NCBI GenBank assembly: GCA_002327785.1
Contig: DCUI01000072.1
Location: 7,911-24,448 of the forward strand
Direction: 5' to 3'
From: Phycisphaerales bacterium UBA2218
Lineage (GTDB): Bacteria > Planctomycetota > Phycisphaerae > Sedimentisphaerales > Anaerobacaceae
DNA: 16,538 bases
Below, piece by piece: positions 7,166 to 15,213 of the stretch (position 1 is the first letter of the stretch; each line of letters starts with the position of its first letter). The notes below the pieces were generated by a model. The model had not been told where the DNA came from and did not search any database. It worked only from the letters and a program-made list of their open reading frames with translations. Both the position numbers and the translations under genes were made by a program.

Positions 7166-8656
7166 GTGAAAGCCCTCTCGATTGAAAACCTGGCCCGGAT
7201 CCTCGGGGCGGCCGTCGTAAGTGGGCTGGCCCCCGGCAGGGCAGGGGCGCAGGTATCCCACATCATTGGCGTGAGCACCGATTCTCGTACGATCCAAGCG
7301 GGCGACTGCTTTTTTGCGCTGCCCGGGGAGAACTTCGACGGACACGACTATGTCGCGCAGGTCCTGCAGAAAGGCGCCGCCTGCGCCGTCGTCAGTCGAA
7401 CGGTGGACGGCGCTGCGGGACTATTGCTGAGGGTGCCCGATACGATCCAGGCGCTGGGCGACCTCGCCCGCGAGTACCGCCGGATGAACGCCTTCAACGT
7501 GGTGGCCATCACCGGCTCGGTCGGCAAGACCACAACCCGGCAGATCGTCCACCACGTCCTGAGCCGGCGATTCCGCACCCACCAGGCACAAAAAAGCTTC
7601 AACAACAACATCGGCCTGCCCCTGACCCTGCTCGGGGCCCGGCCGGAGGATGAGGTGATTATCGCCGAGCTTGGGGCCAACCATCCGGGCGAGATCGCCG
7701 GTCTGACGCGGATTGCCCAGCCGGACATCGCGGTCGTGACCAACGCCCATCCGGCCCACCTGGAGGGTTTCGGCGACCTCGCGACCATCATCCGCGAGAA
7801 GCTTTCGATTGCAGAGGGCCTCTCGGACACAGGCACGTTCATCATCAATGGCGATATCGAGCCGCTCGTGGTAGCCGCACGGAGGTCGCCGATGGTCTGT
7901 GTCGAGGACGTCCCGCCCTTGCGTCCCCCCGGCAACCTGCCGGTGATTCGAGGGCGGGACGCCCTCGCCACGAGGGGGCGCCCCTTCCGCACCTTCGGCA
8001 AGTCGCCTGGCGCGGACTACCGCGCCGAGCAGATCGTCTGCTCGGGCACGAGCAGCACGTTTGCCGTTCGCGGGACCCAGGTCCATCTGCCGCTGCCCGG
8101 CCCGGGCAACATCGAGAACGCCCTGGCGGCGTGGGCCATCTGCGACCAGTTTGGTCTGACAACCGACGACTTCGCCCAGGCAATCGAGGGCCTGTCCGCC
8201 GTCTCCATGCGGGCCGAGACTCTCCAGATCGGCTCGCTGACGGTGCTGAACGACTGCTACAACGCCAATCCGGCGTCGATGAGAAACGCCCTGGCAATGT
8301 TGGCCAATCTCCGTTCGTGCTCGGATTCGAACCACAATCGCCGGCTGGTCTTCATCTGCGGTCAGATGGCCGAATTGGGACCGCAGACCCAGTCGTTGCA
8401 CGCCGAACTGGGCGTCGAGGCGGCCGAGGCCGGCGTCGATCTGCTCGTGGCGGTCGGCGAAGCCCCCAAAACCACGGCGCAGGTCGCGCGAGAGGCATCG
8501 CAACGGGGTCTCCGGACGATGTGCTTCGACGACACCCATTCTCTCTGCGAGCATATGCAGGAATTTCTCCGGGAAGACGATATAATACTGGTCAAAGGCT
8601 CAAGGACGGCCCGGCTGGAACGTCTAGTCCAAGAATTGACTAAGGATTATGGATGA
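7166..8656 (+). CDS. murF: UDP-N-acetylmuramoyl-tripeptide--D-alanyl-D-alanine ligase MurF
   Basis: MurF adds D-Ala-D-Ala to UDP-MurNAc-tripeptide in the cytoplasm, the last soluble step of peptidoglycan precursor synthesis. I placed the start at the GTG at 7166, because GGAAGGAAAGA lies directly upstream and the conserved start (KALSIENLARILGA) follows, giving 496 residues. Motifs are VSTDSRTIQAGDCFFAL in the substrate-binding N-domain, the ATP loop AITGSVGKTTT (GSVGKTTT at 117-124), FNNNIGLPLTLL, ELGANHPGEI, VVTNAHPAHLEGF and, in the C-domain, NDCYNANPASM. About 20 residues at 255-274 (containing VIRGRDALATRGR) look like an in-frame insertion made of three small DNA palindromes, in a loop before 'FRTFGKSPGADYRA'. 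The reading frame and all catalytic motifs are intact. mraY follows 63 nt later. Confidence 0.96.
   Translation: MKALSIENLARILGAAVVSGLAPGRAGAQVSHIIGVSTDSRTIQAGDCFFALPGENFDGHDYVAQVLQKGAACAVVSRTVDGAAGLLLRVPDTIQALGDLAREYRRMNAFNVVAITGSVGKTTTRQIVHHVLSRRFRTHQAQKSFNNNIGLPLTLLGARPEDEVIIAELGANHPGEIAGLTRIAQPDIAVVTNAHPAHLEGFGDLATIIREKLSIAEGLSDTGTFIINGDIEPLVVAARRSPMVCVEDVPPLRPPGNLPVIRGRDALATRGRPFRTFGKSPGADYRAEQIVCSGTSSTFAVRGTQVHLPLPGPGNIENALAAWAICDQFGLTTDDFAQAIEGLSAVSMRAETLQIGSLTVLNDCYNANPASMRNALAMLANLRSCSDSNHNRRLVFICGQMAELGPQTQSLHAELGVEAAEAGVDLLVAVGEAPKTTAQVAREASQRGLRTMCFDDTHSLCEHMQEFLREDDIILVKGSRTARLERLVQELTKDYG
7929..7985. repeat. Three-unit hairpin array inserted in-frame inside murF
   Basis: Three short palindromes with 3-nt loops follow one another inside the gene: 7929-7943 (CCGGCA-ACC-TGCCGG), 7950-7966 (GAGGGCG-GGA-CGCCCTC) and 7973-7985 (AGGGG-GCG-CCCCT). 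Their starts stand 21 and 23 nt apart. The middle unit shares the core GGGCGGGACGCCC with the unit at 536-554 beside rsmI. The encoded residues align to no conserved MurF motif. The simplest reading is a mobile or expanding palindromic repeat tolerated in a surface loop. Confidence 0.75.
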
Positions 8657-8705
8657 TCGATTGTCGCGAGGCATCTTCCATCGTCAATAATCGATAATCG
8701 TTCAT
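8653..8705. repeat. Imperfect inverted repeat between murF and mraY
   Basis: ATGATCGATTGTCG (8653-8666) and CGATAATCGTTCAT (8692-8705) pair at 12 of 14 positions across a 25-nt loop. The left arm covers the murF stop codon and the right arm ends 14 nt before the mraY start. In RNA it could form a processing or attenuation hairpin. It lacks a U-tract, so it is not a standard terminator. Confidence 0.5.
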
Positions 8706-8719
8706 CAATTGGGAACAGG

Positions 8720-9859
8720 ATGCTCTATCATCTGCTACGATACTTCAGCGGCTTCTTCTCCGATACGCTGCACTTCTATGCGTACCAGTACGTCCTGTTT
8801 CGTTCGGTCGTGGCGATCCTGACGAGCCTGGTCATCGCCCTGTTGATCGGCCCGCGGATCATCCGCTGGCTCATGCGAATGAAGATCGGGGACCGGCCCG
8901 AGTTCCACCATGCCGCCCTCAACGAGCTGACGAAAGAGAAGGCCAACACCCCGACCATGGGCGGCCTGATCATCCTGTCGTCCTCGATCGCGAGCACCCT
9001 GCTGTGGGCCAGGCTCGACAACCCGTTCGTGCAGAAAGCGATTTTCGTGCTCTTGTGGTTCGGCGTCCTGGGCGGCGTGGACGACTGGCTCAAGCTGACC
9101 GCCGCCTCCCGCCAGCGGGGCCGCAACGGGCTATTCGCCTGGGAGAAACTCATCTTCCAGATCGCCGGGGCGGTGCTCATCGCGTCATTTCTGTTCTGGG
9201 ATTTCGCCCAGATCGACGACGCCAAGCTCTTCTGGGTCCCGTTCTACAAGCACGGGTTGCCCTTGGCCACCTGGCCCTTCATCCTGATTGCCATCTTCTA
9301 CATCTCGATGACCAGCAACGCGGTGAACCTCGCCGACGGTATGGACGGCCTTGCGGGCGGCTGCGTCGCCATGGTCAGCCTGGTGCTGGTGATCCTGTGC
9401 TACGTCGCGTCGGAGATGATGTCCCGGACGACCCCGGTGACGTGGGCGAGCTACCTGCTGCTGCCGCACATCCCGGAGGCCGGCGAGCTGAGCATTTTCT
9501 ACGCCTCCGTCCTGGGCGCGGTCCTGGGCTTCCTCTGGTTCAACTGCTACCCGGCCCAGACGTTCATGGGCGACTGCGGCTCACTGCCGCTGGGCGCCGC
9601 GATGGGCTACGGAGCCCTGGTCACCCGCCACGAAATCCTGCTTCTCATCATCGGCGGCGTCTTCGTCATCGAGCTGATGAGCGTCGTCCTGCAAGTCGGC
9701 TACTTCAAGTACACCCACGGCAAACGGCTCTTCCGCTGCGCCCCGCTGCACCACCACTTCCACCTGGCCGGCTGGAGCGAGCCGCAGGTGGTCGTGCGAT
9801 TCTGGCTCATGGCCGCCGCCTTCGCCGCCCTGGCCCTGGCCACAATCAAGCTTCGCTGA
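8720..9859 (+). CDS. mraY: Phospho-N-acetylmuramoyl-pentapeptide-transferase MraY
   Basis: MraY is the inner-membrane enzyme that moves phospho-MurNAc-pentapeptide from UDP onto undecaprenyl phosphate to make lipid I, using the MurF product. The 379-residue protein has about ten hydrophobic segments. Signature residues are Asp121-Asp122 in GGVDDWLKL, the 'NAVNLADGMDGLAGG' loop (200-214), Asp285 in FMGDCGSLPLG, and the HHH motif (344-346) in APLHHHFHLAGW, which is characteristic of MraY rather than WecA-type transferases. The ATG at 8720 has GGGAACAGG directly before it. It is cotranscribed with murF in all likelihood, across an inverted repeat. The usual next genes (murD, ftsW, murG) do not follow: a minus-strand gene converges 16 nt after the stop, so the cell-wall cluster here is reduced to two genes. 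Confidence 0.97.
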   Translation: MLYHLLRYFSGFFSDTLHFYAYQYVLFRSVVAILTSLVIALLIGPRIIRWLMRMKIGDRPEFHHAALNELTKEKANTPTMGGLIILSSSIASTLLWARLDNPFVQKAIFVLLWFGVLGGVDDWLKLTAASRQRGRNGLFAWEKLIFQIAGAVLIASFLFWDFAQIDDAKLFWVPFYKHGLPLATWPFILIAIFYISMTSNAVNLADGMDGLAGGCVAMVSLVLVILCYVASEMMSRTTPVTWASYLLLPHIPEAGELSIFYASVLGAVLGFLWFNCYPAQTFMGDCGSLPLGAAMGYGALVTRHEILLLIIGGVFVIELMSVVLQVGYFKYTHGKRLFRCAPLHHHFHLAGWSEPQVVVRFWLMAAAFAALALATIKLR

Positions 9860-9875
9860 CCCAACCCGAAAGGGG

Positions 9876-10796
9876 CTAACCGACGAGACCCGGGACGAGC
9901 AAACCGCCGGCCAGGGTCAGGCTGCCCGTGTTGTGCAGGAGAATCGTGAGTTGATTGGCGCGGTACAGGCCCGGCCTGGCGAGGTCCGCCGGGTTGGCCG
10001 CTCGCATGGCAAAGATCGCGAAGGGCAGCGTCAGGAGGTAAAACAGGCCCGCGAAGAAGGTCGCGTTTCGCGAGAGCATGAGAGCCGCCGTCAGATACGT
10101 GGCGATCAAGGCCGCCCGATAGATCAGCACGCAGGCCGGGATGCCGAAGGCGACGACCAGCGTCCGCTTGTGGACCCGGTTGTCGGCGGGGAGATCGGGA
10201 AATTCGTTCACGAGGATCACCAGGAAGATCAGGATCGCGACGATCACCGCCGGCAGCAGCGGCAGCAGATCCACGGACTGAGCCTGGAGGTAGTACGAGC
10301 CGTACACGGGCAGGATACCGAACAGGATGCCGATGATGACCTCGCCCACACCGCGGTAGCCCAACTGGAGGGGACCGGCGGTGTAGAAGAACCCGCCGAG
10401 CACGCCCAGCACGCCAAGACCCAGGATGAACAGGCTCTGCGTCAGGGCCACGATGACCAAACCGATCCCGGAGCCGACGGCCAAATAGCCCAGACCCGCG
10501 AGCAGGGTCGCCTTGGGGGAGAGGATGCCCTTCTGGATGAACTGCCGGCCGCCGGAGAAGGGGGTCGGGTTCTCGTTCACCCAGTCGTTTCGCGAGAGAT
10601 GGTCGAAGTAATCGTTGACGACGTTGGCCCCGGCATGGAGCGCCATGATCGAGAGTACGGCCAACAGGAACAGGCCCAAGCTGAAGCTGCCGGTGACGGC
10701 GTACCCCAGCGCCGAGCCCACCAGCACCGGCGCGGCGCTGGCCCCAAGATATTGCGGCCGCGAGGCCAGGAGGATGACGCTCCAACCCACAGACAT
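9876..10796 (-). CDS. menA: UbiA-family prenyltransferase, MenA-like (1,4-dihydroxy-2-naphthoate prenyltransferase type)
   Basis: This is a polytopic membrane protein of 306 residues. It has the two Asp-rich motifs of UbiA prenyltransferases: ANVVNDYFDHLSRND (N61-D65 core), followed by a NENPTPFSGGRQFIQKG stretch, and NEFPDLPADNRVHKRTL (197-213). These bind the Mg-prenyl-diphosphate. The pattern is closest to MenA, which prenylates dihydroxynaphthoate in menaquinone synthesis, but other UbiA members act on different aromatic acceptors and no other men gene is nearby, so the symbol is tentative. I chose the ATG at 10794-10796 with GAGAG 8 nt upstream. A GTG five codons earlier is an alternative. 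The gene is monocistronic with a strong promoter and converges on mraY. Confidence 0.8.
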   Translation of the reverse strand: MSVGWSVILLASRPQYLGASAAPVLVGSALGYAVTGSFSLGLFLLAVLSIMALHAGANVVNDYFDHLSRNDWVNENPTPFSGGRQFIQKGILSPKATLLAGLGYLAVGSGIGLVIVALTQSLFILGLGVLGVLGGFFYTAGPLQLGYRGVGEVIIGILFGILPVYGSYYLQAQSVDLLPLLPAVIVAILIFLVILVNEFPDLPADNRVHKRTLVVAFGIPACVLIYRAALIATYLTAALMLSRNATFFAGLFYLLTLPFAIFAMRAANPADLARPGLYRANQLTILLHNTGSLTLAGGLLVPGLVG

Positions 10797-10856
10797 AGTG
10801 CAAACTCTCACATACGTTCTTCCAGGAACACTTGTGCACCAGCTATTGCGGCTTGA

Positions 10857-10884
10857 ATTGTATGGCTTCGCCGGCACCTGTCAA
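10857..10884 (-). promoter_or_regulatory. Strong sigma-70-type promoter for the MenA-like gene
   Basis: Read on the minus strand, a perfect TTGACA (10879-10884) is followed after 16 nt by TACAAT (10857-10862), five of six to consensus. Transcription would start near 10850, about 54 nt before the start codon. It is the best promoter match in the window and sits between the NHL gene and the prenyltransferase in the right direction. Confidence 0.7.
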
Positions 10885-10956
10885 CCTCCGGCCGCGCCGG
10901 CAGAATGATGAAGCCGGTGCAGCGACCGTCTGCTGAGGCAATAGACAGCTTGTGTA

Positions 10957-13611
10957 CTAACGCGACACTACCGGAGCAAATTTCTGAATCCGGTGGTTGT
11001 GGCTGTCGCTGACGTAGACGTTGCCGACAGCGTCCACCGCGATGCCGAGCGGCACATTGAACTGGCCCGGAGCCTCGCCGAACTGGCCCCACTGGGTCAG
11101 AAACCTGCCTTCGGCCGTGAACTTCTGGACGCGGTGGTTGTCGCTGTCGGCGACGAAGACGTTGCCTTCCTTGTCAACGGCCACCGCCGCCGGGAAGTGG
11201 AACTCTCCATCCCCGCTGCCCTCTTTGCCCCATTTGCCCAGGAACCTGCCATCGAAGTCAAATTTCTGGATGCGGCTGTTCTGCCGGTCACAGACGTAAA
11301 CGTGGCCCGCTCCATCGACCGCAATCCCTTCCGGCGTATCGAACTGGCCGTCGCCGGTGCCTTTGCTACCCCAGCTCTTGACATAGCCACCCTGGGCGTC
11401 GAGCTTGTGAACACCGTGGCTGGTTTGGTCGGTAATGTACGCATTGCCCGAACGATCCACCGCGATTCGAGCCGGATACTTGAATTTGTCTCCTGCCGCC
11501 TCCGGAACTCCCCACAACGTGATGAATCGACCGTCCGCATCGAATTTCTGAACAGAGGGGATACCCCACTGCCAATCGACATCGACGCTCTCGACGGCAT
11601 ACACATTTCCGGAGCTATCGACCGTCACACCCCCGAGTTCGGTGAAGCGCCCTTCGCGTCGTGGAGCCGCGATCTGGAACTCTGCCATAGGCTTCCCGTT
11701 GGGCGAGAGCTTCCATATCGATACGCCGGCTAGGGGCGAAACATATACATTCCCGGCTCGATCTACCGTGATCGGGCCGTTTGGGAATTTCTCCTTTCCC
11801 TCAGTGTTCTCTGCGGTCCACTTGCCGGCCGGTTTGCCGTCAGCGTCAAATCTTCTGATAGAACCACCGGCATCCGTGATGTAGAGACGCCCCGCCTGGT
11901 CCACGCACATGCCGTAGACCCTCTCCAGCTTGTCCTCGGTAAACTTCTCTTGACCGTAGGTGCTGATCACGTTGCCTTCGGGATCATATTTCTCGATCCG
12001 GTTCTCAAACGCATAGTAGCTGTTCCCGGAAGAATCGATCGCCACCGTCTCCACATAATTGGTCCCCTGAGGTTTCATTATCTTCCTTGTCCACTTACCC
12101 AGGAACCTGCCATTGGCATCGAATTTCTGCATCCGGTGCGTCTCACTGAAAAGTTGATCCCCGACCCACATGTTGCCCGAACCATCTACCGCTATAAAGA
12201 ACAGGCCGCTGAACTGGCCGTCCCCTGTACCTTGCGTCCCCCATTTCGCCAGGAGTTTCCCCTCGTTGGTGAATTTCTGCACGCGGTTGTTATCGCTGTC
12301 TGCCACATACACGCTGCCCGAGGGCCCGACCGCGATGGACGCGGTAAACCGGAACTGGCCGTCGCCGCTGCCCGTGCTTCCCCAGCGACAAGCGAGTTTT
12401 CCATCGGGATCATACTTCTGCACCTCGTCCGAGCCTCCGCAGGCTACGTAGAGATTCCCGGATGCATCTGCTGCCAACCCGTCGACCCCAAACCAATGCT
12501 CGGCTCCCCAGCGGGTCAGGAATCTGCCATCTGAATCGAACCTCTGGATACGATAGTTCCAGAGGTCAGCTACAAATGTGTCGCCCGATGGATTCGCTGC
12601 AATGCTCGCGGGCACACTGAACGAACCGTCCGACGTTCCCGCGCAGCCCCATCGCGACGTGACGTTTCCGTTGGGATCAAGTCTGGCTACTGTCTGTGAG
12701 CTCTCATGGGTAACATAGATGTTGGAGTGAGAGTCGATGGCCAGGCGACGTGCCTGTTCACCTGATGTCTGCCATCTGGCAAGGAATTCTCCCGCCGGCG
12801 TGAACTTCTGAACGGACTGAACATCAAGGACATAAACGTTTCCCTTTTCGTCGATGGCTATACTGCGAGCGCCGCCGCGGAAGAGCCCATCGCCTTCGCC
12901 GACGGTTCCCCACTTCGTGCGGAACTGACCGGAAGGATCGAACTTCTGAACGCGGTGGTTGCCCATGTCAGCGATGTAGATGTTGCCCTTGGCATCAATC
13001 GCGATCGCGTTGGGGCGCTGCAACTGCCCATCGCCGCTTCCGGGTTCTGCCCCCCATTGCGAAATGAACTCTCCATTCGGCGAGTATTTCTCTATCCGGA
13101 CGGTGTCGGTGCGGTTGGTCTCTGGTCTGTAATCGACAGCGAGCACCAGGATGTTTCCCTTGCTATCCGTAGCCAGATCTATCGGCAACTTGATTGTGCC
13201 TGCATCAGGTGTCTTCCTTTCCAGCATTCCAATGAACTGCCCATGGGGGGTGAACTTCTGGATCCGATTGTATTGCCACTTGCCGAAATCTGTGTCGAAG
13301 ACGTAGACGGTCCCCGAACCATCCACCTTGATACTGGATATCGTGTTGAACTGTCCGTTTTCCTGGCCAGCGCTTCCCCATTGGGTGATGAACCTGCCCT
13401 CGGGGTCGAATTTCTTGACGCGGTAGTTGCCGCTGTCGCCTACATAGACATTCCCGGATTTGTCTACAGCGACGCCATTAGGTTTGAAGAAGTGCCATCC
13501 CTGCGGGGCTTCCGGCCAGATTTTGACAACTTGGTACGCTTCTTCTGCCTGGAGGGTGCTCAAGAACACCGCGAGCACCGCCGTCACAATGAGTAGTCTC
13601 AGTATACGCAT
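10957..13611 (-). CDS. Exported NHL-repeat beta-propeller protein, about 18 blades
   Basis: The 884-residue protein begins at the ATG at 13609-13611, with AGGAG 8 nt upstream, and has a signal peptide MRILRLLIVTAVLAVFLST ending near LQAEEA. Everything after residue 30 is NHL repeats of about 42-55 residues with the pattern 'GIAVDxxGNVYVxDxxNxRIQKFxxDGRFLxxWGxxGxGDGQF'. I count 18 units, enough for three six-bladed propellers. No catalytic motif or membrane anchor is visible, and the protein ends within the last blade (HNHRIQKFAPVVSR). NHL propellers bind protein, glycan or RNA partners, and an exported one is probably a cell-surface or periplasmic binding or scaffold protein. It is the last gene of an operon with an ECF sigma factor and its anti-sigma factor, 37 nt after the latter. 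Confidence 0.9.
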   Translation of the reverse strand: MRILRLLIVTAVLAVFLSTLQAEEAYQVVKIWPEAPQGWHFFKPNGVAVDKSGNVYVGDSGNYRVKKFDPEGRFITQWGSAGQENGQFNTISSIKVDGSGTVYVFDTDFGKWQYNRIQKFTPHGQFIGMLERKTPDAGTIKLPIDLATDSKGNILVLAVDYRPETNRTDTVRIEKYSPNGEFISQWGAEPGSGDGQLQRPNAIAIDAKGNIYIADMGNHRVQKFDPSGQFRTKWGTVGEGDGLFRGGARSIAIDEKGNVYVLDVQSVQKFTPAGEFLARWQTSGEQARRLAIDSHSNIYVTHESSQTVARLDPNGNVTSRWGCAGTSDGSFSVPASIAANPSGDTFVADLWNYRIQRFDSDGRFLTRWGAEHWFGVDGLAADASGNLYVACGGSDEVQKYDPDGKLACRWGSTGSGDGQFRFTASIAVGPSGSVYVADSDNNRVQKFTNEGKLLAKWGTQGTGDGQFSGLFFIAVDGSGNMWVGDQLFSETHRMQKFDANGRFLGKWTRKIMKPQGTNYVETVAIDSSGNSYYAFENRIEKYDPEGNVISTYGQEKFTEDKLERVYGMCVDQAGRLYITDAGGSIRRFDADGKPAGKWTAENTEGKEKFPNGPITVDRAGNVYVSPLAGVSIWKLSPNGKPMAEFQIAAPRREGRFTELGGVTVDSSGNVYAVESVDVDWQWGIPSVQKFDADGRFITLWGVPEAAGDKFKYPARIAVDRSGNAYITDQTSHGVHKLDAQGGYVKSWGSKGTGDGQFDTPEGIAVDGAGHVYVCDRQNSRIQKFDFDGRFLGKWGKEGSGDGEFHFPAAVAVDKEGNVFVADSDNHRVQKFTAEGRFLTQWGQFGEAPGQFNVPLGIAVDAVGNVYVSDSHNHRIQKFAPVVSR

Positions 13612-13648
13612 TTTCCCATCTCCTGTTTGCTCTTGAAACCCACTATGC

Positions 13649-14224
13649 TCAAAGGTCGTTTTGCCTCTCAAGGCGGTCGTGAACTTGGGCCGGAAGAGAG
13701 GCCCTCTCCGGGCGCGAAGAGCGATTGACGCGGTATTCCAACTCGGCCATGCGGAAATACAACGCGGAAATGGCTTTCTGTTGCCGCTCCTCGGATTCCG
13801 CGAGCCTTGCTTGCTCATGGGCGACCGCCACCTGTTGTTCGGCCGCCCGGAGTCTGGCCCGCACGTCCTTTGCCGTCCGGCCTAAGGTGAAGCACGCTAT
13901 CGATAACACGCAGATCGCCAGCACAGCCGCCCAGCGCATCAGGATTCCGACTTGGCGAAACCGTGCCCTGTCCTTCGCGTGTGACTTGCTATGATCAGAC
14001 TGATCGTTCTTGACTTCATTTAGAACCGCCTGTCTCACTGCGGGCGACAGGCTCGGATGAGAAGCGGACACCAGGGTCCGCCGGATGCCGATCAGGTCAA
14101 GACAGAACGCCCGGCATTCCGGGCAGTCCCGTAGATGACCGGCGACAAGCCGGAGATCCTCGTCCCCGGCCTCGTTGTCGAAGAAGGCCACGATTCCCGC
14201 CTGGTATTCGTTACACGATGTCAT
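13649..14224 (-). CDS. Membrane-anchored zinc-finger anti-sigma factor
   Basis: The 191-residue protein has an N-terminal zinc-binding anti-sigma domain with the H-x3-C-x2-C signature His30, Cys34, Cys37 (GHLRDCPECRAFC), one transmembrane helix at about 94-116 (ILMRWAAVLAICVLSIACF), and a charged, Ala/Gln/Glu-rich outer part (117-165) that looks like a coiled coil. Such proteins hold an ECF sigma factor inactive at the membrane until an outside signal or proteolysis releases it. The start at 14222-14224 has GAGGTG about 6 nt upstream. It lies 38 nt after the sigma factor gene and 37 nt before the NHL gene, so its partner is almost certainly the neighbouring sigma factor. Its outer domain might touch the exported NHL protein, which is an inference. 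Confidence 0.88.
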   Translation of the reverse strand: MTSCNEYQAGIVAFFDNEAGDEDLRLVAGHLRDCPECRAFCLDLIGIRRTLVSASHPSLSPAVRQAVLNEVKNDQSDHSKSHAKDRARFRQVGILMRWAAVLAICVLSIACFTLGRTAKDVRARLRAAEQQVAVAHEQARLAESEERQQKAISALYFRMAELEYRVNRSSRPERASLPAQVHDRLERQNDL

Positions 14225-14262
14225 TTGTTCACCTCGCGTCTATTCCTGCTGTCGTGGCACTA

Positions 14263-14850
14263 TCATTTTCCGTCACCGAGAAACTCATCCCTCAGCGGCT
14301 GCAACAGCTCGCGCAACTTCTTGACGGCCTCGACTTTTCTCGAGCTGACGGTCCCGACCGGACAATCGAGGACCTCTGCGGCCTGTTTGTAGGACATTCC
14401 TTCCTGTTCGGTCAGTACATAGACCAGCCGCTGGGGCTCCGGGAGGCGGGCCACCGCCTGGCTCACCGCGGCCTGGAGCTCGCCGGCGAGCACAGGGCCA
14501 TCCGCCTCCTCCCAAGAAACCGTCTCACCGGCCGCCCCGGTCGGATTCGTCGCGGGTGGTCGCTGAGAGTCTGTCTGACGGTCTCGTTTCTGCCGCTCGT
14601 GGAGGAAATGATTCTTCGCGATCTGAAACAGGTACGTGGAGAATTTGCCCGTCGGCTCATACCGCACACGAGCCTTCCACAGCCTCAGAAAGGTGTCCTG
14701 GGTCCCGTCTTCCGCCTCCTGCCTATCTGCTGAGAGCCGCCAGAAGAGGGCGAAGATCCGCTGTTCATAACGCCGGAACAGTTCCTCGAAGGCAGAAATG
14801 TCCTGTCTCTGAACCAAGCCCATCAGTTCCTCGTCTGTGTAGGTACCCAT
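14263..14850 (-). CDS. ECF-type (group 4) RNA polymerase sigma factor
   Basis: The 195-residue product has sigma region 2 (AFEELFRRYEQRIFALFWRL, then AEDGTQDTFLRLWKA and the -10-recognition part FSTYLFQIAKNHFLHERQKR) and region 4 (AVARLPEPQRLVYVLTEQEGMSYKQAAEVLDCPVGTVSSRKVEAVKKLRELL, quoted in parts: helix-turn-helix around SYKQAAEVL and GTVSSRKVEA). Regions 1.1 and 3 are absent, as in extracytoplasmic-function sigma factors. A 40-residue Pro/Gly-rich linker joins the two. I used the ATG at 14848-14850 (MGTYTDEELMGLV). An in-frame ATG seven codons upstream is possible, since neither has a good ribosome-binding site. It is first in the operon with the anti-sigma and NHL genes. ECF operons usually activate themselves, but I could not fix the promoter. 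Confidence 0.93.
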   Translation of the reverse strand: MGTYTDEELMGLVQRQDISAFEELFRRYEQRIFALFWRLSADRQEAEDGTQDTFLRLWKARVRYEPTGKFSTYLFQIAKNHFLHERQKRDRQTDSQRPPATNPTGAAGETVSWEEADGPVLAGELQAAVSQAVARLPEPQRLVYVLTEQEGMSYKQAAEVLDCPVGTVSSRKVEAVKKLRELLQPLRDEFLGDGK

Positions 14851-15173
14851 AAGAGAAACATGCCTTTGCATTCCACACGGCCATCTACAAAGGTATAACC
14901 CTGCCGGACGAGGAAAACTCGACCATTTTGGCAATTTGTTGGTTGTTTTGGTTGTTCAAATGGCCGGCGAGCTAAGTCTTACGTCTCATGCAGGGGGTGC
15001 GTTGCCAGGTTCTTGTACATGTCTCAGGTTGGAGTTCGCCCTGGCGATTGACTGCCACCATGGCAGAAGGACTGAGACGGCCTGCAATTCTGCCAGATGT
15101 CATCCGTCATCCGTAAGATCGTAAGTGACTCTAAGATATGGGTTTGCGCATTTCCAACAGGTCGCCCGGTCGC
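14851..15173. other. Divergent intergenic region between the sigma factor and the receiver gene, with structured segment
   Basis: I see no gene in these 323 nt. The stretch 15004-15095 is rich in pairings. GTCTCAG (15021-15027) pairs with CTGAGAC (15072-15078) and encloses the hairpin CTGCCA-CCA-TGGCAG (15052-15066). CTGCCA recurs at 15090-15095 and GCCAGG (15004-15009) can pair with CCTGGC (15040-15045), so alternative folds exclude each other. Because it lies just upstream of a sigma-54 promoter, it may instead hold binding sites for an enhancer-binding activator. Leftward transcription of the sigma operon must also start here. Confidence 0.4.
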
Positions 15174-15189
15174 TGGCATGCTATTTGCA
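15174..15189 (+). promoter_or_regulatory. Sigma-54 (RpoN) -24/-12 promoter
   Basis: TGGCATGCTATTTGCA matches the consensus TGGCACG-N4-TTGCW with the invariant GG (15175-15176) and GC (15187-15188) at the correct distance. The only deviations are T for C at position 6 and C at position 8. Transcription would begin near 15200, 14 nt before the receiver gene start. Such promoters are silent without an AAA+ activator, which is not in the window. Confidence 0.75.
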
Positions 15190-15213
15190 CTATAACTTTC
15201 AACGGGTGTACCT

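Noticed and set aside
9860..9895. Bidirectional terminator between mraY and the prenyltransferase (CCC-GAAA-GGG)
   Set aside because: The stem is only 3-4 bp and there is no U-tract on either strand.
14872..14990. ECF-type autoregulatory promoter upstream of the sigma factor (TGAACAACC and TTATAC fragments on the minus strand)
   Set aside because: No pair of boxes has the expected spacing and sequence. The pieces are too short to distinguish from chance.
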